Source: Methanobacterium sp. (GTDB lineage Archaea > Methanobacteriota > Methanobacteria > Methanobacteriales > Methanobacteriaceae). From it: a stretch of 64,000 nucleotides of DNA. The translations under genes were made by a program, and so were the position numbers. Positions 12,072 through 21,686 of this stretch are shown here, one piece after another. Under the pieces are notes generated by a model. The model searched no databases. It saw nothing but the letters and a program-made list of their open reading frames with translations, and was not told where the DNA came from. Where the stretch lies: positions 377,810-441,809 of the forward strand of contig NZ_JACRGA010000005.1 in NCBI RefSeq assembly GCF_016217785.1. The letters are read 5' to 3'. Numbering within the stretch: position 1 is the first letter of the stretch; each line of letters opens with the position of its first letter.

Positions 12072-13853
12072 ATGCAAAAAGAGATATTAGCCGCTATTAT
12101 GGCTTCTACTTCCGATGTTGATATGATGACCAATGACCGGATAGAAGCTTTGACCAAAGGACATGGAATGCTTAATATTGCTGCAATTTGTGCAGCGAAC
12201 TCAATTGCTGAAGATGTTTTGAGGGGGACAGAAATAAGACTTACTGACCATAACGTTCAACAATTACCAATAGATGATGTTTTAAGAAAGTCTATAAAAT
12301 CCGCCGAACTTGCAGGAGCTGATCCGGCAAACGCAGCTCTTATTAGCGCTACATTATGTTACTTCGCCGGTACAAACGCCCAGGCAGGAGTGCCTGCAGG
12401 TAACAGGAAATTAGGTGCTATGGCCCGGATAATTGCTGGAGTAGACCGTTGTGGGGTTATAGCCATACCCACAGCCAAAGTAAACAACAGAATATCTGGT
12501 TATGCTGCAGTTAGAGCAGTTTATGATGATGTTTTTGACAATAAAATCACTAAAATAGATGGAAGTATTGTGCCCATGGGTGTTGGTGGAGGGCCATTGT
12601 ATGGTCACGGTGCACTGGGAGAAGACATTGCCTTCCCTGAAATTGCGAAAAATGGCGCTGCCGCAGGTACTCGGGGTATGTTAAAAGCTTATGCCAATGT
12701 TGGAATGCCTCCTAGCCCCATAACAGCTGCCATATTTGGTGCTGCTGCCATACTGGAGATTGTGCATCCTGATTCAGAGATTGGAGAAAAGTATGGTGAA
12801 TTTTTCAAAGATAACAGTGCTTATGTAGCAGGGTTGGGTGCTGTTGAAGCCGCAGGATTACCTGAAAAACTTCATATTAGAGGAACAGGAGAAGAATATG
12901 ACACTGCACACTTGGTAGGGGATTTAGGTGTTATATTGAAAGATATTGGTGGACCATCCGTTATAGGGATGATGGCATTTGAAGAGATGCTATCAGCATT
13001 TGAAGAGTCACTTGCAATTGGTGCAGGTTTCTCTGGAGGTCCCCTTCAACCACCACTGGGGCACATGACAGCAGATGCTGTGCTGGCCATGAAAGTTCTT
13101 ATAAGTAGTGGTGGGGATCTTGAAAAAGCCGCAGATAAAATAACTGATATTAAAGAAAAGTTCTGGATTGAACCGGAACTGGCCAAAGTGGCCACTAACA
13201 CCATATCTCGCAAATCAGAGCAGGTTAAAAGAGGGCCAGTAACCAAAGCAATGATACTGGCTACTGACGGAGGGCTAGCACGGGCTGTCTCGGATAGGGC
13301 TAAATTTACCTATGATAAACTAAAAGAAGGCAAAGAACTAGATGAAATTGTGCGTATGCTGGATGATGAAAAATTAAGCAACGTAGAAGCTGCGTGTAGT
13401 GCTCTCTTCAGTGGGATGATGGGTAAAGACATACAGATTAAGATCGTAAGCTATCAGGGTTGTGGTCGGAGAAGTCCAAATGATTTTCTGAAAAAATATT
13501 GTGGTTTTGACACCGACGCAACAGTGGAGGTCACTGTTGATGGAGAAAAAATTGTCTTCGATGGATTATCACAAAATGTGGTACCTGACGCGGTTGTTAA
13601 CAAAAAAATGGACATTCTGGAAGCAATTCCATTAGCAGCAGTGCCTGTTGTAGAATTACAACTATGCGGCCATACCGTGATAAACATCATCGTTCCTGCA
13701 GCTGTGGCTGCTGTAATGGACAGTGAATCAACACCACGTGAAATAGCTAAAAAAGCAGTTAATGGTGCTTATATATCATCAGCAATACCAGGGGGAATAC
13801 CAAGGGCTGAAGAAGTAGCTAAACGTGCTATTAAGATAATGTCAGAACTCTGA
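12072..13853 (+). CDS. Conserved protein of unknown function, 593 aa
   Basis: I do not recognise this family. It is a large protein, predicted mostly soluble, without a signal peptide. It has glycine-rich loops (VGGGPLYGHGALGED about residue 173, GAGFSGGPLQPPLGHM about 318), an alanine-rich helical composition, and a conserved-looking YQGCGRRSPNDF segment near 465. The start is secure: GGTGATTTT precedes the ATG. The next gene, 17 bases downstream, resembles the C-terminal part of the nickel-insertion protein LarC, so the pair may act together on a metal or nickel-pincer-type cofactor. That link rests on position only. Confidence 0.75.
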   Translation: MQKEILAAIMASTSDVDMMTNDRIEALTKGHGMLNIAAICAANSIAEDVLRGTEIRLTDHNVQQLPIDDVLRKSIKSAELAGADPANAALISATLCYFAGTNAQAGVPAGNRKLGAMARIIAGVDRCGVIAIPTAKVNNRISGYAAVRAVYDDVFDNKITKIDGSIVPMGVGGGPLYGHGALGEDIAFPEIAKNGAAAGTRGMLKAYANVGMPPSPITAAIFGAAAILEIVHPDSEIGEKYGEFFKDNSAYVAGLGAVEAAGLPEKLHIRGTGEEYDTAHLVGDLGVILKDIGGPSVIGMMAFEEMLSAFEESLAIGAGFSGGPLQPPLGHMTADAVLAMKVLISSGGDLEKAADKITDIKEKFWIEPELAKVATNTISRKSEQVKRGPVTKAMILATDGGLARAVSDRAKFTYDKLKEGKELDEIVRMLDDEKLSNVEAACSALFSGMMGKDIQIKIVSYQGCGRRSPNDFLKKYCGFDTDATVEVTVDGEKIVFDGLSQNVVPDAVVNKKMDILEAIPLAAVPVVELQLCGHTVINIIVPAAVAAVMDSESTPREIAKKAVNGAYISSAIPGGIPRAEEVAKRAIKIMSEL

Positions 13854-13870
13854 TTTGCCTGGTGTTTTAA

Positions 13871-14374
13871 ATGCTGTTAATGATTACAGTTGACGATCTA
13901 CCAGCTGAAGGCTTACCCCATGTCATTGAACGAACTCTTGAAAGGGGAGCTAAGAATATATACGTTCTTAATGGTATCACCAAAAAAGGGCGTTTTGGAT
14001 ATATTTTCTTTGTGGAAGTTGATAAAAAACACTTGGAAGATGTATCCGCTTTACTTGCTTTAAATTTGGGTACATTGGGAATAAAAACTATTGAAACCAA
14101 CCATATACAGCTACCATTTGAGATACATTCCCGCACTGTGACTTTTGAAACAGTAAATGAAGCGTTCGAATCGGAAATACGTATAAAATACATAAAAAAC
14201 AATGATGATCAGATTATATCATTAAAAGCAGAATACGAAGACATTAAACGAATGACAATGCTTCTTGAATCGAAAGGGATTAAGATTGCACTGGCGAAAT
14301 TAAAAACCATAGTAGAAGCTGAAGCTTACCAAAAAATTCTCCAAGAAAAAGATATTGTGATAAAGGTTAACTAA
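13871..14374 (+). CDS. LarC C-terminal-like (DUF111) protein
   Basis: A 167-residue protein resembling the C-terminal half of LarC/DUF111: an initial DDLPAEGLPHVIERTLERGA followed by KKGRFGYIFFVEV, then LGTLGIKT, and a late EYEDIKRM motif, in the order seen in LarC (DDM.PE..P..IERL...GA, KKGRPG, TLG.R, PEYED). LarC inserts nickel into the pincer cofactor of lactate racemase. The N-terminal half of LarC is absent. Starts at 13871 or 13880 are possible. The stop is two bases from the expected stop of the converging DUF488 gene. The assignment is from remembered motifs and is moderate. Confidence 0.65.
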   Translation: MLLMITVDDLPAEGLPHVIERTLERGAKNIYVLNGITKKGRFGYIFFVEVDKKHLEDVSALLALNLGTLGIKTIETNHIQLPFEIHSRTVTFETVNEAFESEIRIKYIKNNDDQIISLKAEYEDIKRMTMLLESKGIKIALAKLKTIVEAEAYQKILQEKDIVIKVN

Positions 14375-14375
14375 A

Positions 14376-14743
14376 TCAATTAGATTTGTTACAGATCCTT
14401 TTGACGGCAAGTGGGTTCTCTTTTAAAACTGCAGCCGTTTTATACTCTTGATTGTAGAATATAAAAATGTTACAGTTCCTTTCTCTTTTTCAGTATCCCT
14501 AATCAGTTTTATTAAAGTATTTTTCTTCTGAAGTTGGTCATGGTATTTCGTTTCGAATTCATTAAAGTGTGCACGGTCATCTTCAGGCCATTTGCCTAGA
14601 TTTTTAGTTGGTGCTATTTCTCTAAGCCATAAATCCACTTTAGCTTCTTCTTTTGATAAGCCTTTAGGCCAAGATTCATCTATTAAGATTCTGAATCCAT
14701 CTTCTTCTTTCGGGAGTTCATATATTCTTTTTATTCGTAACAT
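14376..14743 (-). pseudogene. DUF488 (YeaO-like) gene with a C-terminal frameshift
   Basis: The frame from ATG 14743 encodes MLRIKRIYELP, then ILIDESWPKGLSKEEAKVDL and WLREIAPTKNLGKW, the DUF488 signature. It stops early at 14423 after VTFLYSTIKSIKRLQF. Shifting frame near 14455 restores the family ending: YNQEYKTAAVLKENP and a stop at 14376-14378, matching the normal LLYAAKD.EHNNAVVLKE tail. One missing base (or an assembly error) explains it. The repaired gene would end two bases from the stop of the converging gene. DUF488 proteins are small and of uncertain function. Confidence 0.7.
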
Positions 14744-15014
14744 ACACAACCACTTTATGAAACTTTTAATTAATTTATCATGATAAAACATGACAATCAA
14801 TTTAACATTATTAATCATGATATATAAAATTAACTATTACTTACATGAATGGACTGGAACTCACATTAAACTAATTTAGATTGTTAAATATTTAAAGATG
14901 AAAAATCATAATTAAACCAGAAAAAACTACGATCTAATCCCATTAATAAAAAAAATGTGGAATATGCCTTTAAATTGGTTCAATAGAATTAATGGATAAT
15001 AAAAGGTGATTTTA

Positions 15015-15344
15015 ATGGAAAAGGTATGTAAAGTTTCGGATGTATTCGAGAATACTATGAAAGGGTTTTTTGTTAAAAACAGATATGTACTTATTGCCAA
15101 TGTCAATGGGAATTTTCATGCAGTTGATGCTGTCTGTCCACATATGGGTGGTTTCCTGCCCATTGGTAAACTTGAAAATAGTATTATAACTTGCCCAGTA
15201 CATGGCTCACAGTACGATGTTAAAACTGGAAAACTGGTTAAAAATGTTCCCAGTCTCCTAAGGATTGTGACTGGTGGTGGCTCACATGATTTGAATAGTT
15301 ACGAGGTTGAAATAAAAGATGAATCAATCTTTATTAAACTTTAA
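15015..15344 (+). CDS. Rieske-type [2Fe-2S] ferredoxin
   Basis: A 109-residue soluble Rieske protein. The cluster ligands are visible as CPH (Cys41, His43) and CPVHG (Cys60, His63), about 17 residues apart as in Rieske ferredoxins. The second half of the fold is normal for the family (SQYDVKTGKLV... then EVEIKDESIFIKL). Translation should start at the ATG at 15015 because GGTGAT lies just before it; the in-frame GTG at 15006 sits inside that ribosome-binding site. It is monocistronic. Its redox partner is unknown. Confidence 0.9.
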   Translation: MEKVCKVSDVFENTMKGFFVKNRYVLIANVNGNFHAVDAVCPHMGGFLPIGKLENSIITCPVHGSQYDVKTGKLVKNVPSLLRIVTGGGSHDLNSYEVEIKDESIFIKL

Positions 15345-15524
15345 ATGATTAAATCAGAAATTAATATTCCATTATTGTGGGCATAGATTTTTTATACCTC
15401 AAGAATGATTCCCGAAAACGTCCAGCATTCCATGTTGGAGTTTTTCTAGTGTATTTAGCGATATTCCTCATATTCTTAAATAATTGAGTAGATGAAAGCA
15501 ACTCCTTTTTTACACTACCTAAAT

Positions 15525-15929
15525 TCACCTTTTGACCTTAATTCCAATTAATCCGCCTATGGCTCCTAGAATTATGCTGATAATTAGGGACAACTGAAAA
15601 ATGAGATATGCTGCTACTACTGTATTTGCACCGGGTATTATGCCAATTTTTAGAGATATTAAATTTATCAGGGTGTTTATTGCTTCAAAGCCCATTATCA
15701 ATATTAAAGTGATTATTAAACCACCGATTATTCCCGAAAATATTCCCACAACTGCTCCATCTTTTAAATCCATTTTATCATAATCTTCGTATCTTCGGCT
15801 AAAGTAGGAGGCTAAAAATCCTCCTGTTAACGGACCTAAAAAGAAGAGAGGGAAGAAGATTATAATTAGGATAATAGTTAGCGCTGCGTTAAAAAGTCCG
15901 CTTAGTCCGATAATTTTCCAATCAGCCAT
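15525..15929 (-). CDS. Small integral membrane protein, DUF5518-like
   Basis: A 134-residue protein with four predicted hydrophobic segments. The first is FNAALTIILIIIFFPLFFLG, followed by a conserved-looking GPLTGGFLASYFSRRYEDYD loop and a GAVVGIFSGIIGGLI helix. This resembles DUF5518 membrane proteins common in Methanobacteriales. GGAGCT precedes the ATG. No function is known. Confidence 0.7.
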   Translation of the reverse strand: MADWKIIGLSGLFNAALTIILIIIFFPLFFLGPLTGGFLASYFSRRYEDYDKMDLKDGAVVGIFSGIIGGLIITLILIMGFEAINTLINLISLKIGIIPGANTVVAAYLIFQLSLIISIILGAIGGLIGIKVKR

Positions 15930-15985
15930 TTTTTAAGCTCCAGAATTAAAGAAAAGATAATATTAATAAATCAGGTATATTTTGT

Positions 15986-16531
15986 TTATATTGCATGAAA
16001 AGTGCTGATTACAATTTCAAGGTCTGTTTCGATGTTGGTAAGATTTTTACCTGCACTGGGAACAGCATAAATTGTGTGAATAGTTCCATTTTTCATAAAC
16101 CATGTTTTTATTAGGGGCTTATTTTCTTGGTTAAGTGCTGAAATTTGATATGCTGGAAGACCATCTACAGTAAGTTCTTTTTCGGATGTTATAGTCCAAT
16201 TCCTAAGTGGAATTTCCTTCTTCTCAGAACTAACGTATTCAGATAAAGTACCATTATAGTTACCTGCGTAGAAATGAATAAGGTCCATATTTTCATCGGT
16301 TCCTTTACTTATGGAAAACAAATAATCATCTGCTGTTTCATTTTCCATTTTATAAAAAGACCAATTAATCGAAGCATTAAAAGATATGCCTTCACTCTCA
16401 AAGTGTTTAATACCAGTAGATTCAGTTTTATATACATTATCCAGGGGATCATTTGAGGTGCATCCTGAAACAACCACAACACTAAAAATAAGGATTACTA
16501 ATCCCATGGAACTAATTATTCTTGGCAACAT
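15986..16531 (-). CDS. PsbP-like secreted lipoprotein
   Basis: A 181-residue protein with a signal peptide and a lipobox-like VVVSGCTS (cysteine about residue 24). The mature part has FESEGISFNASINW and a YQISALNQENKPLIKTWFMKNGTIHTIYAV stretch (two adjacent segments) typical of PsbP/DUF1795-type small lipoproteins of methanogens. Another lipoprotein of this kind lies at 22133-22747. It should be anchored outside the cell membrane. The role is unknown. Confidence 0.7.
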   Translation of the reverse strand: MLPRIISSMGLVILIFSVVVVSGCTSNDPLDNVYKTESTGIKHFESEGISFNASINWSFYKMENETADDYLFSISKGTDENMDLIHFYAGNYNGTLSEYVSSEKKEIPLRNWTITSEKELTVDGLPAYQISALNQENKPLIKTWFMKNGTIHTIYAVPSAGKNLTNIETDLEIVISTFHAI

Positions 16532-16841
16532 ATATTCTATGATAGGATAATCTGTCTAAAATATCTTTTCTTGCCCCAATTAAATTATCCCTTCAAGGTT
16601 ATTTTAATCAAACTGTTTATGGATCTACAAGCAACTTTAGTGATAATACTGGCACATATAAGGTAAGGGTGGTAAAAATCTTTATCCATGCGGTTCTTGT
16701 CCTGTAAATCTTTTTCTAGTTCTTGGCAACGATCATACCTGTTAAAAACTTTTAAAAACTAAATTTAGACTTTTTAGAAATATTCGGAAGAAATATAACT
16801 AACTTGAAAAATATTAGTAATGTGAGTAGGGGGGATTGTTC

Positions 16842-16961
16842 ATGAGTGCAGATGATAAGAAACATTACGTAACTTCAGTATACACCGGCCGTTACAAATC
16901 TAAAGGTCGAATAAAGAATACCAAAAGGTGTATTAACCGTAAAATCTCAAAAAAAACATGA
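16842..16961 (+). CDS. Small basic protein, 39 aa
   Basis: A short frame of 39 residues starting MSADDKKHYVTSVYTGRYKS and ending in a lysine/arginine-rich tail (KNTKRCINRKISKKT). It is supported by a strong GGGGGGAT ribosome-binding site seven bases before the ATG and by its isolated position between two minus-strand genes. A hairpin with a T-run follows at 17145-17172. The high positive charge suggests nucleic-acid or membrane binding. No family was recognised. Confidence 0.5.
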   Translation: MSADDKKHYVTSVYTGRYKSKGRIKNTKRCINRKISKKT

Positions 16962-17144
16962 TATAATAGTAACCACAATCTTAAATCGTTTAATTAGAAA
17001 ACCCAAAAAATTATATTTTGCAGTGTATTAAAATATTTGACTAGCCGCTAACCAAAGACTTAGATCAAATCAAACCTAAGAGTGCGGATCAATCGTCTTA
17101 TTAACTGATACATTGTTATTAAAAATAAATTTTTCAAATCTGTA

Positions 17145-17172
17145 GGGGGAATGAAGTTACCCCCATTTTTTT
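17145..17172 (+). terminator. Hairpin with T7 tract
   Basis: GGGGG (17145-17149) pairs with CCCCC (17160-17164) across a ten-base loop and is followed by seven Ts (17166-17172). It lies downstream of the 39-aa gene and can end its transcript. Confidence 0.5.
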
Positions 17173-17244
17173 CATTTAAAAACCCAATTGTATAATTCTA
17201 TTTTATGAAACATATCTCCTGAGATTTAGGTTATAGATTAGTCC

Positions 17245-19425
17245 TTAAATCCTTTTTTTGTAATTTAATTCTTTAAATATAATTTTAAATCGAGTTCCGT
17301 TGATTCGGTTGAGGGTGATTTTCCCGTCTAATTGCTTTACAAGGATATTCACCAGTTGTAAGCCTAAGGTTTTAGAGTTTTCAATGTCAAATTCTTCTGG
17401 GAATCCTACCCCATCATCACTGATTACCAGTTCATTCCATTCATCACTGGTTTTTAGTGAAACACTTAGTGTACCCGTTTTTCCTTTTGGAAAAGCATGT
17501 TTTAAGCTGTTAGATATTAATTCATTTATTATGAGCCCACAGGGCACGGCTGTTTCGATGTTGAATCTTACATTTTCGACATTAATAAATGGTGTAACTT
17601 GTCGGGTGGAAGTTGCATAAGAACTATAAAGATCACTTACCAGTGTTTCGATATATTCTGCAAAGTTGATTCTTGTTAAATCACCAGAATGATAGAGTTT
17701 TTCATGTATCATGGCCATGGATTTTATCCGGTTCTGACTTTCTGAAAGAATATTGACAAATTCATCACTGTCTACATGTTGTTTCTGGAGGTTAAGAAGG
17801 CTGGAAATTATTTGTATGTTATTTTTAACCCTGTGGTGGATTTCTTTCAGTAAAACATCCTTTTCGTTAACAGATTTTATTAACTGATCTGTAGCTGTTT
17901 TCCTGTGGGTGATATCTTCAGCAATAACCATAATTGAATAAACATTACCCTCTTTCATTATGGGAACCAATTGTGTTTCAACCCAGCTGATATTGGCTTC
18001 TTTACTCAATAATCTGTTTTGGAATGGTCCAATTATTTCTCCTTTTAAAACATTAGCAAAACTTTCGATTAGTAAATGGAGGTCCTTTTTTGGGAATAAT
18101 CCTAATTCTGCATATGTTTTCCCGATAAGTTCTTCTTTAGATAGATTTGTAAAATTAGCAGCAGAAGAATTCACATCCAAAATCACACCATCTAAACCTA
18201 TTAATATGGTGTAATCAGGATTTGATTCAAAAAGAGTCCTGTATTTTTCTTCATTATCCTGAAGTTCTTTTACTGCTTTCACACGTTCTGAAACATCTTC
18301 ACTAAAAATTACAATTCCACCAATATCACCTGATGATAAATACCATGGACGCACTTCCCATCTAACATATTGAATACTTCCATCTGCACGAATAAATTCA
18401 TCATCATCAGCACTAATAACAGAACCCGCAAGAGCACGCTGATGGACTTCTTTCAACTCGTCAGTAATCTCTGGAAAAATATCATAATGTGATGCACCGT
18501 GAATTTTTATCCCCTGAATATTATAATCTTTAATCCAACGTGAACTAGCGGCAATATACCTCATACGGGTATCAAACATTGCAATGGCAACAGGCGCACT
18601 TTCAATAAAATACCTAAATTCTTCGTCACGTTTCTTCAAAGCTTTATTAAGAGTTTTTAACTCTTTTTCAGCTTTCTTACATTCAGTGACATCGTTATAT
18701 ACAGCTATTATTTCTCCGGTAGGTAGTTTATATATCCAGATTTCCCTCCAGCTTCCAGGATCTTTTCCATCTTTATACATCTTTTCTGGAAAATATTCTG
18801 GTTTTCCTGTCTCCCAGACTCTTTTAAATGCATCGAAAACACCAAAATCTTTAACTCCAGGAAATGTTTCTGTCAAGCGTTTTCCTATAAAAACATCTTC
18901 TTTCTTAACATGCTCTAAGTTTTCCCCAGCCCGCTTGAAATTTTTGAAAATGAAGTCTTCTCCATTATCAACAGCTTCATAAACTGCCATACCACCATTC
19001 ATATGGTTAAAAAAATTTCCGTATTTATTTTCACTTACTTTTAATTCTTTTTCAATCCTATTTTTGTTAACTGCGAGGTCTATGGCATATTTAAGTTCTG
19101 TGGGGGTATAAGGTTTAATTATGTATCCCGCAGGTTCTGTGAGTTTGGCTCTTTCAATTGTTGAGTCTTCAGAATGAGCAGTTAAATAAATAAAAGGTAT
19201 ATCGAGTTTTTTAATTTTAGAAATAGCCTCAATACCATCATTTTCTCCTTTCAGATTGATGTCTATTAAAATAAGATCTGGTTTGAGTTCAAATGCTTTA
19301 TCTATCGCTTCTTGACCATTAGAAGCTACATATGGAACTTGGTAACCAAAGGATTCCAGGGTGCGTTTAATATCAATGGATTCTATGCTTTCATCTTCTA
19401 CTAAAAGAATTGTAACATCGCCCAT
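17245..19425 (-). CDS. Receiver-PAS hybrid histidine kinase (paralogue)
   Basis: A 726-residue relative of the kinase at 2534-6079 with fewer sensors. It has a receiver (about 1-120, LILIDINLKG with the acceptor Asp, YLTAHSE, IIKPY), three PAS domains (about 130-260, 270-390, 400-515), a HisKA_2 domain with EIHHRVKNN at about 527, and a HATPase (NELISNSLKHA, DDGVGFP, LGLQLV). The receivers of the two proteins are nearly identical, pointing to duplication with loss or gain of PAS modules. No membrane helix. GGGGAAAAT precedes the ATG. Signals and partners are unknown. Confidence 0.9.
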   Translation of the reverse strand: MGDVTILLVEDESIESIDIKRTLESFGYQVPYVASNGQEAIDKAFELKPDLILIDINLKGENDGIEAISKIKKLDIPFIYLTAHSEDSTIERAKLTEPAGYIIKPYTPTELKYAIDLAVNKNRIEKELKVSENKYGNFFNHMNGGMAVYEAVDNGEDFIFKNFKRAGENLEHVKKEDVFIGKRLTETFPGVKDFGVFDAFKRVWETGKPEYFPEKMYKDGKDPGSWREIWIYKLPTGEIIAVYNDVTECKKAEKELKTLNKALKKRDEEFRYFIESAPVAIAMFDTRMRYIAASSRWIKDYNIQGIKIHGASHYDIFPEITDELKEVHQRALAGSVISADDDEFIRADGSIQYVRWEVRPWYLSSGDIGGIVIFSEDVSERVKAVKELQDNEEKYRTLFESNPDYTILIGLDGVILDVNSSAANFTNLSKEELIGKTYAELGLFPKKDLHLLIESFANVLKGEIIGPFQNRLLSKEANISWVETQLVPIMKEGNVYSIMVIAEDITHRKTATDQLIKSVNEKDVLLKEIHHRVKNNIQIISSLLNLQKQHVDSDEFVNILSESQNRIKSMAMIHEKLYHSGDLTRINFAEYIETLVSDLYSSYATSTRQVTPFINVENVRFNIETAVPCGLIINELISNSLKHAFPKGKTGTLSVSLKTSDEWNELVISDDGVGFPEEFDIENSKTLGLQLVNILVKQLDGKITLNRINGTRFKIIFKELNYKKRI

Positions 19426-19564
19426 ATTTTCCCCTGTATAATTAATGGTTGTTTAATATATTTGTTTTTTAGTCTAGGGAATGTTTTAAATGAGAATATT
19501 TATGGGTGAGATTAGGTTGTTTTTTGATTAATTTAATAAGTTTCACGCATTTAGAATTTATTGA

Positions 19565-20344
19565 TCATTTGTATCCAATAAAGAACAGCCTTTCGAATGG
19601 AAACAGCACATGACCGTCTTTTTGCGCAGGGTATGCCTTTGTAATTTCTTTTAAAACATCCTTTTCAAACTCAATTTTTTCTTCTCTGGTATCCAGCCTG
19701 TCTAGGAACGTTCGCATCCCGGTGCTTTTAATCATTTCCACGATATTCTGGTGGGAAGGCATTATATGGAAGTAGGATGTTTTCCACATGGTTATGGATT
19801 TCAATTTACCTGACAGAATATCGTAGTAATAATCACTGGAGTGAAATGTAAAATCATCATTGGCCTGGCCTGTTTGTTCTCTCCATCTTTTATTCAATGA
19901 AACCCTTTCTATGGCCTGTTTTATGGGCATGGTGTGGTACTGTGGAACCTGTACTGCCAGGGCACCATTATCTTTCAGCATTTTAACCAAGTCATTTATT
20001 AATTTTTCCTGGTCTTGAATCCATTGTATGGTGGCGTTTGAAAATATAATATCATATTTTTCTTCAGTTTCCATTTTGGTGATATCTTCAACTTTCCATT
20101 CCATTTCAGGATAATTGATCTGCGCTGATTCTATCATGGAAGCTGAATTATCTATTCCTATTATTTCACTTTCTGGCCATCTACTGGAAAGGACATTTGT
20201 ACTATTTCCAGGTCCGCAGCCTACATCCATTATTTTTTCAGGATTTTCAATATTGATTCGTCCGGCAAGATCTCGTGCTGGTTGGGTTCGTTCTTCTTTG
20301 AACTTTAAATAAAGTTCAGGGTTCCAATCTTTATTATCTGTCAT
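19565..20344 (-). CDS. Trans-aconitate 2-methyltransferase-like enzyme
   Basis: A 259-residue class I SAM-dependent methyltransferase of the Tam group. Motif I is MDVGCGPGNST (about residues 39-49), followed by IIGIDNSASMIESA, and IIFSNATIQWI at the motif IV/V position. Tam proteins share the N-terminal WNPELYLKFKEERTQPARDL segment (seen at 7-26), which supports this subgroup rather than a generic methyltransferase. The ATG has GGTGG upstream. It stands alone. The substrate (trans-aconitate or another carboxylate) is inferred from family only. Confidence 0.85.
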   Translation of the reverse strand: MTDNKDWNPELYLKFKEERTQPARDLAGRINIENPEKIMDVGCGPGNSTNVLSSRWPESEIIGIDNSASMIESAQINYPEMEWKVEDITKMETEEKYDIIFSNATIQWIQDQEKLINDLVKMLKDNGALAVQVPQYHTMPIKQAIERVSLNKRWREQTGQANDDFTFHSSDYYYDILSGKLKSITMWKTSYFHIMPSHQNIVEMIKSTGMRTFLDRLDTREEKIEFEKDVLKEITKAYPAQKDGHVLFPFERLFFIGYK

Positions 20345-20491
20345 AGATTTTCCACCATATAATGTTTATTAGTTTTATCAAACTAACTATTATATAAAAG
20401 TCATGGTCCATCTTCTCTAGGGGTGAATTACAGAAGTTTCTCTCATGGGGACTAAATATAGTTTAAAAAAAAGAAAGAATTATGTTTAAAT

Positions 20492-21274
20492 CTATTCTGG
20501 TTTGGTTGGATACTTGAAACCTATTTTTTTGGAAGTCCAGAACCATAAAATGGCCATGAACACTAAACCGCAAGCCAGTCCTAACAAGCCGCTTTCGGGA
20601 CTAAAGATGTTGGTCATTTTAATCCCTAAAATACCAATGGTACTACCGAAGCCAAAAAGACTGTAAACTATGGTATTCCAGAGGGCATGGGAGAATGACG
20701 ATACAATTATAGAACCTGAAATGTACCGTAGTAGCCCGAAGATCAGCCCACCTATAATTCCTCCAGTAATGTATATGGGAAGCATACTCCAAGTGAAGGA
20801 TGGATTAAGGAAGAAGAGGGGTAAATGCCAGGAGGAAAATGCCACCGCAGTGAGTAGGAGAATTAATTTGGGATCCATTTTATCCCGTTCCAGTATTCCA
20901 TAAAGCCATCCTCTGAAGAAACCTTCTTCAGTAGCAAATGCCAGTATAAGTGTATAGAAAAAGAGATAAACAATTTTCCCGGTCATTTCGTTAGGGTATT
21001 TGATTTCGCCAATGTTCCCAGTTACTAGGGCAATAACAATAATAACCAGACAAATGCTCAGGGGATACAGAATAGCCCACACATAATCTCTTAAACTTCC
21101 AAACTCCAAACCCAACTCTTTACCATTCATTTTAGTCCAGTAGGCTAAAATTATAATTATGGGGAATATTACCAGTGCCTGGAGTTGTTCATTATTGAAT
21201 ATTACCGGGGCCAGTGTACTGCAGATCATAACCAGGAAATATCCAATTAAACCATATTTATAAGCTTTTTTCAT
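20492..21274 (-). CDS. CPBP-family intramembrane metalloprotease
   Basis: A 260-residue protein with about seven or eight membrane segments and the CPBP/Abi motifs: EEGFFRGWLYG (motif 1, paired glutamates and Arg), SSWHLPLF (motif 2 histidine) and SHALWNT (motif 3). These residues form the intramembrane zinc site of the Rce1/CPBP family. Homologues act in prenyl-protein processing or bacteriocin immunity; in archaea the role is mostly unknown. GGAG precedes the ATG. It is followed on the left by the methyltransferase gene on the same strand. Confidence 0.88.
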   Translation of the reverse strand: MKKAYKYGLIGYFLVMICSTLAPVIFNNEQLQALVIFPIIIILAYWTKMNGKELGLEFGSLRDYVWAILYPLSICLVIIVIALVTGNIGEIKYPNEMTGKIVYLFFYTLILAFATEEGFFRGWLYGILERDKMDPKLILLLTAVAFSSWHLPLFFLNPSFTWSMLPIYITGGIIGGLIFGLLRYISGSIIVSSFSHALWNTIVYSLFGFGSTIGILGIKMTNIFSPESGLLGLACGLVFMAILWFWTSKKIGFKYPTKPE

Positions 21275-21686
21275 GTTTCACGCTCCTAATTCAATTTAAG
21301 CAGGTGAAAAAGAAATTAATTCCCTAAATAACTTATTTTAACACCCTTTTTAACCCACTTAAGAGGAAATATCAATTTATTTTAAAAAATCACCTTCTCA
21401 TAGTAACAATTGCTTCTAGTACTACGTTAGTGATGACTCTCTTTTAAATATTACTATTTAGTTTTCTACTTCCTTAACTGGGGCCCAAATGAAGGTGGTT
21501 TCAAGGTCCCAGTCACATGATGCGGAAGTTCACACAATACCCCGCCACTTATGCAGAATGAATTCAAAAGAAAATTGAAAAAGTGGGTTAAATGATTAGG
21601 AATATTTGAGAATACAAATCATAATCCTCTAAGCCAAATCGTTATATATCCAATTTTTGGTATGACCTGGGGGCCATTGTTAGTAT
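21275..21686. other. Intergenic region holding an integrase remnant
   Basis: At about 21474-21560 the sequence encodes, in broken frames, LNWGPNEGGF and then SHMMRKF. This matches LNWETDEDGF and MMRKFFNTQ of the decayed integrase at 33776-34473 and corresponds to the catalytic H-x-x-R region. The rest is AT-rich without a gene. Confidence 0.5.
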
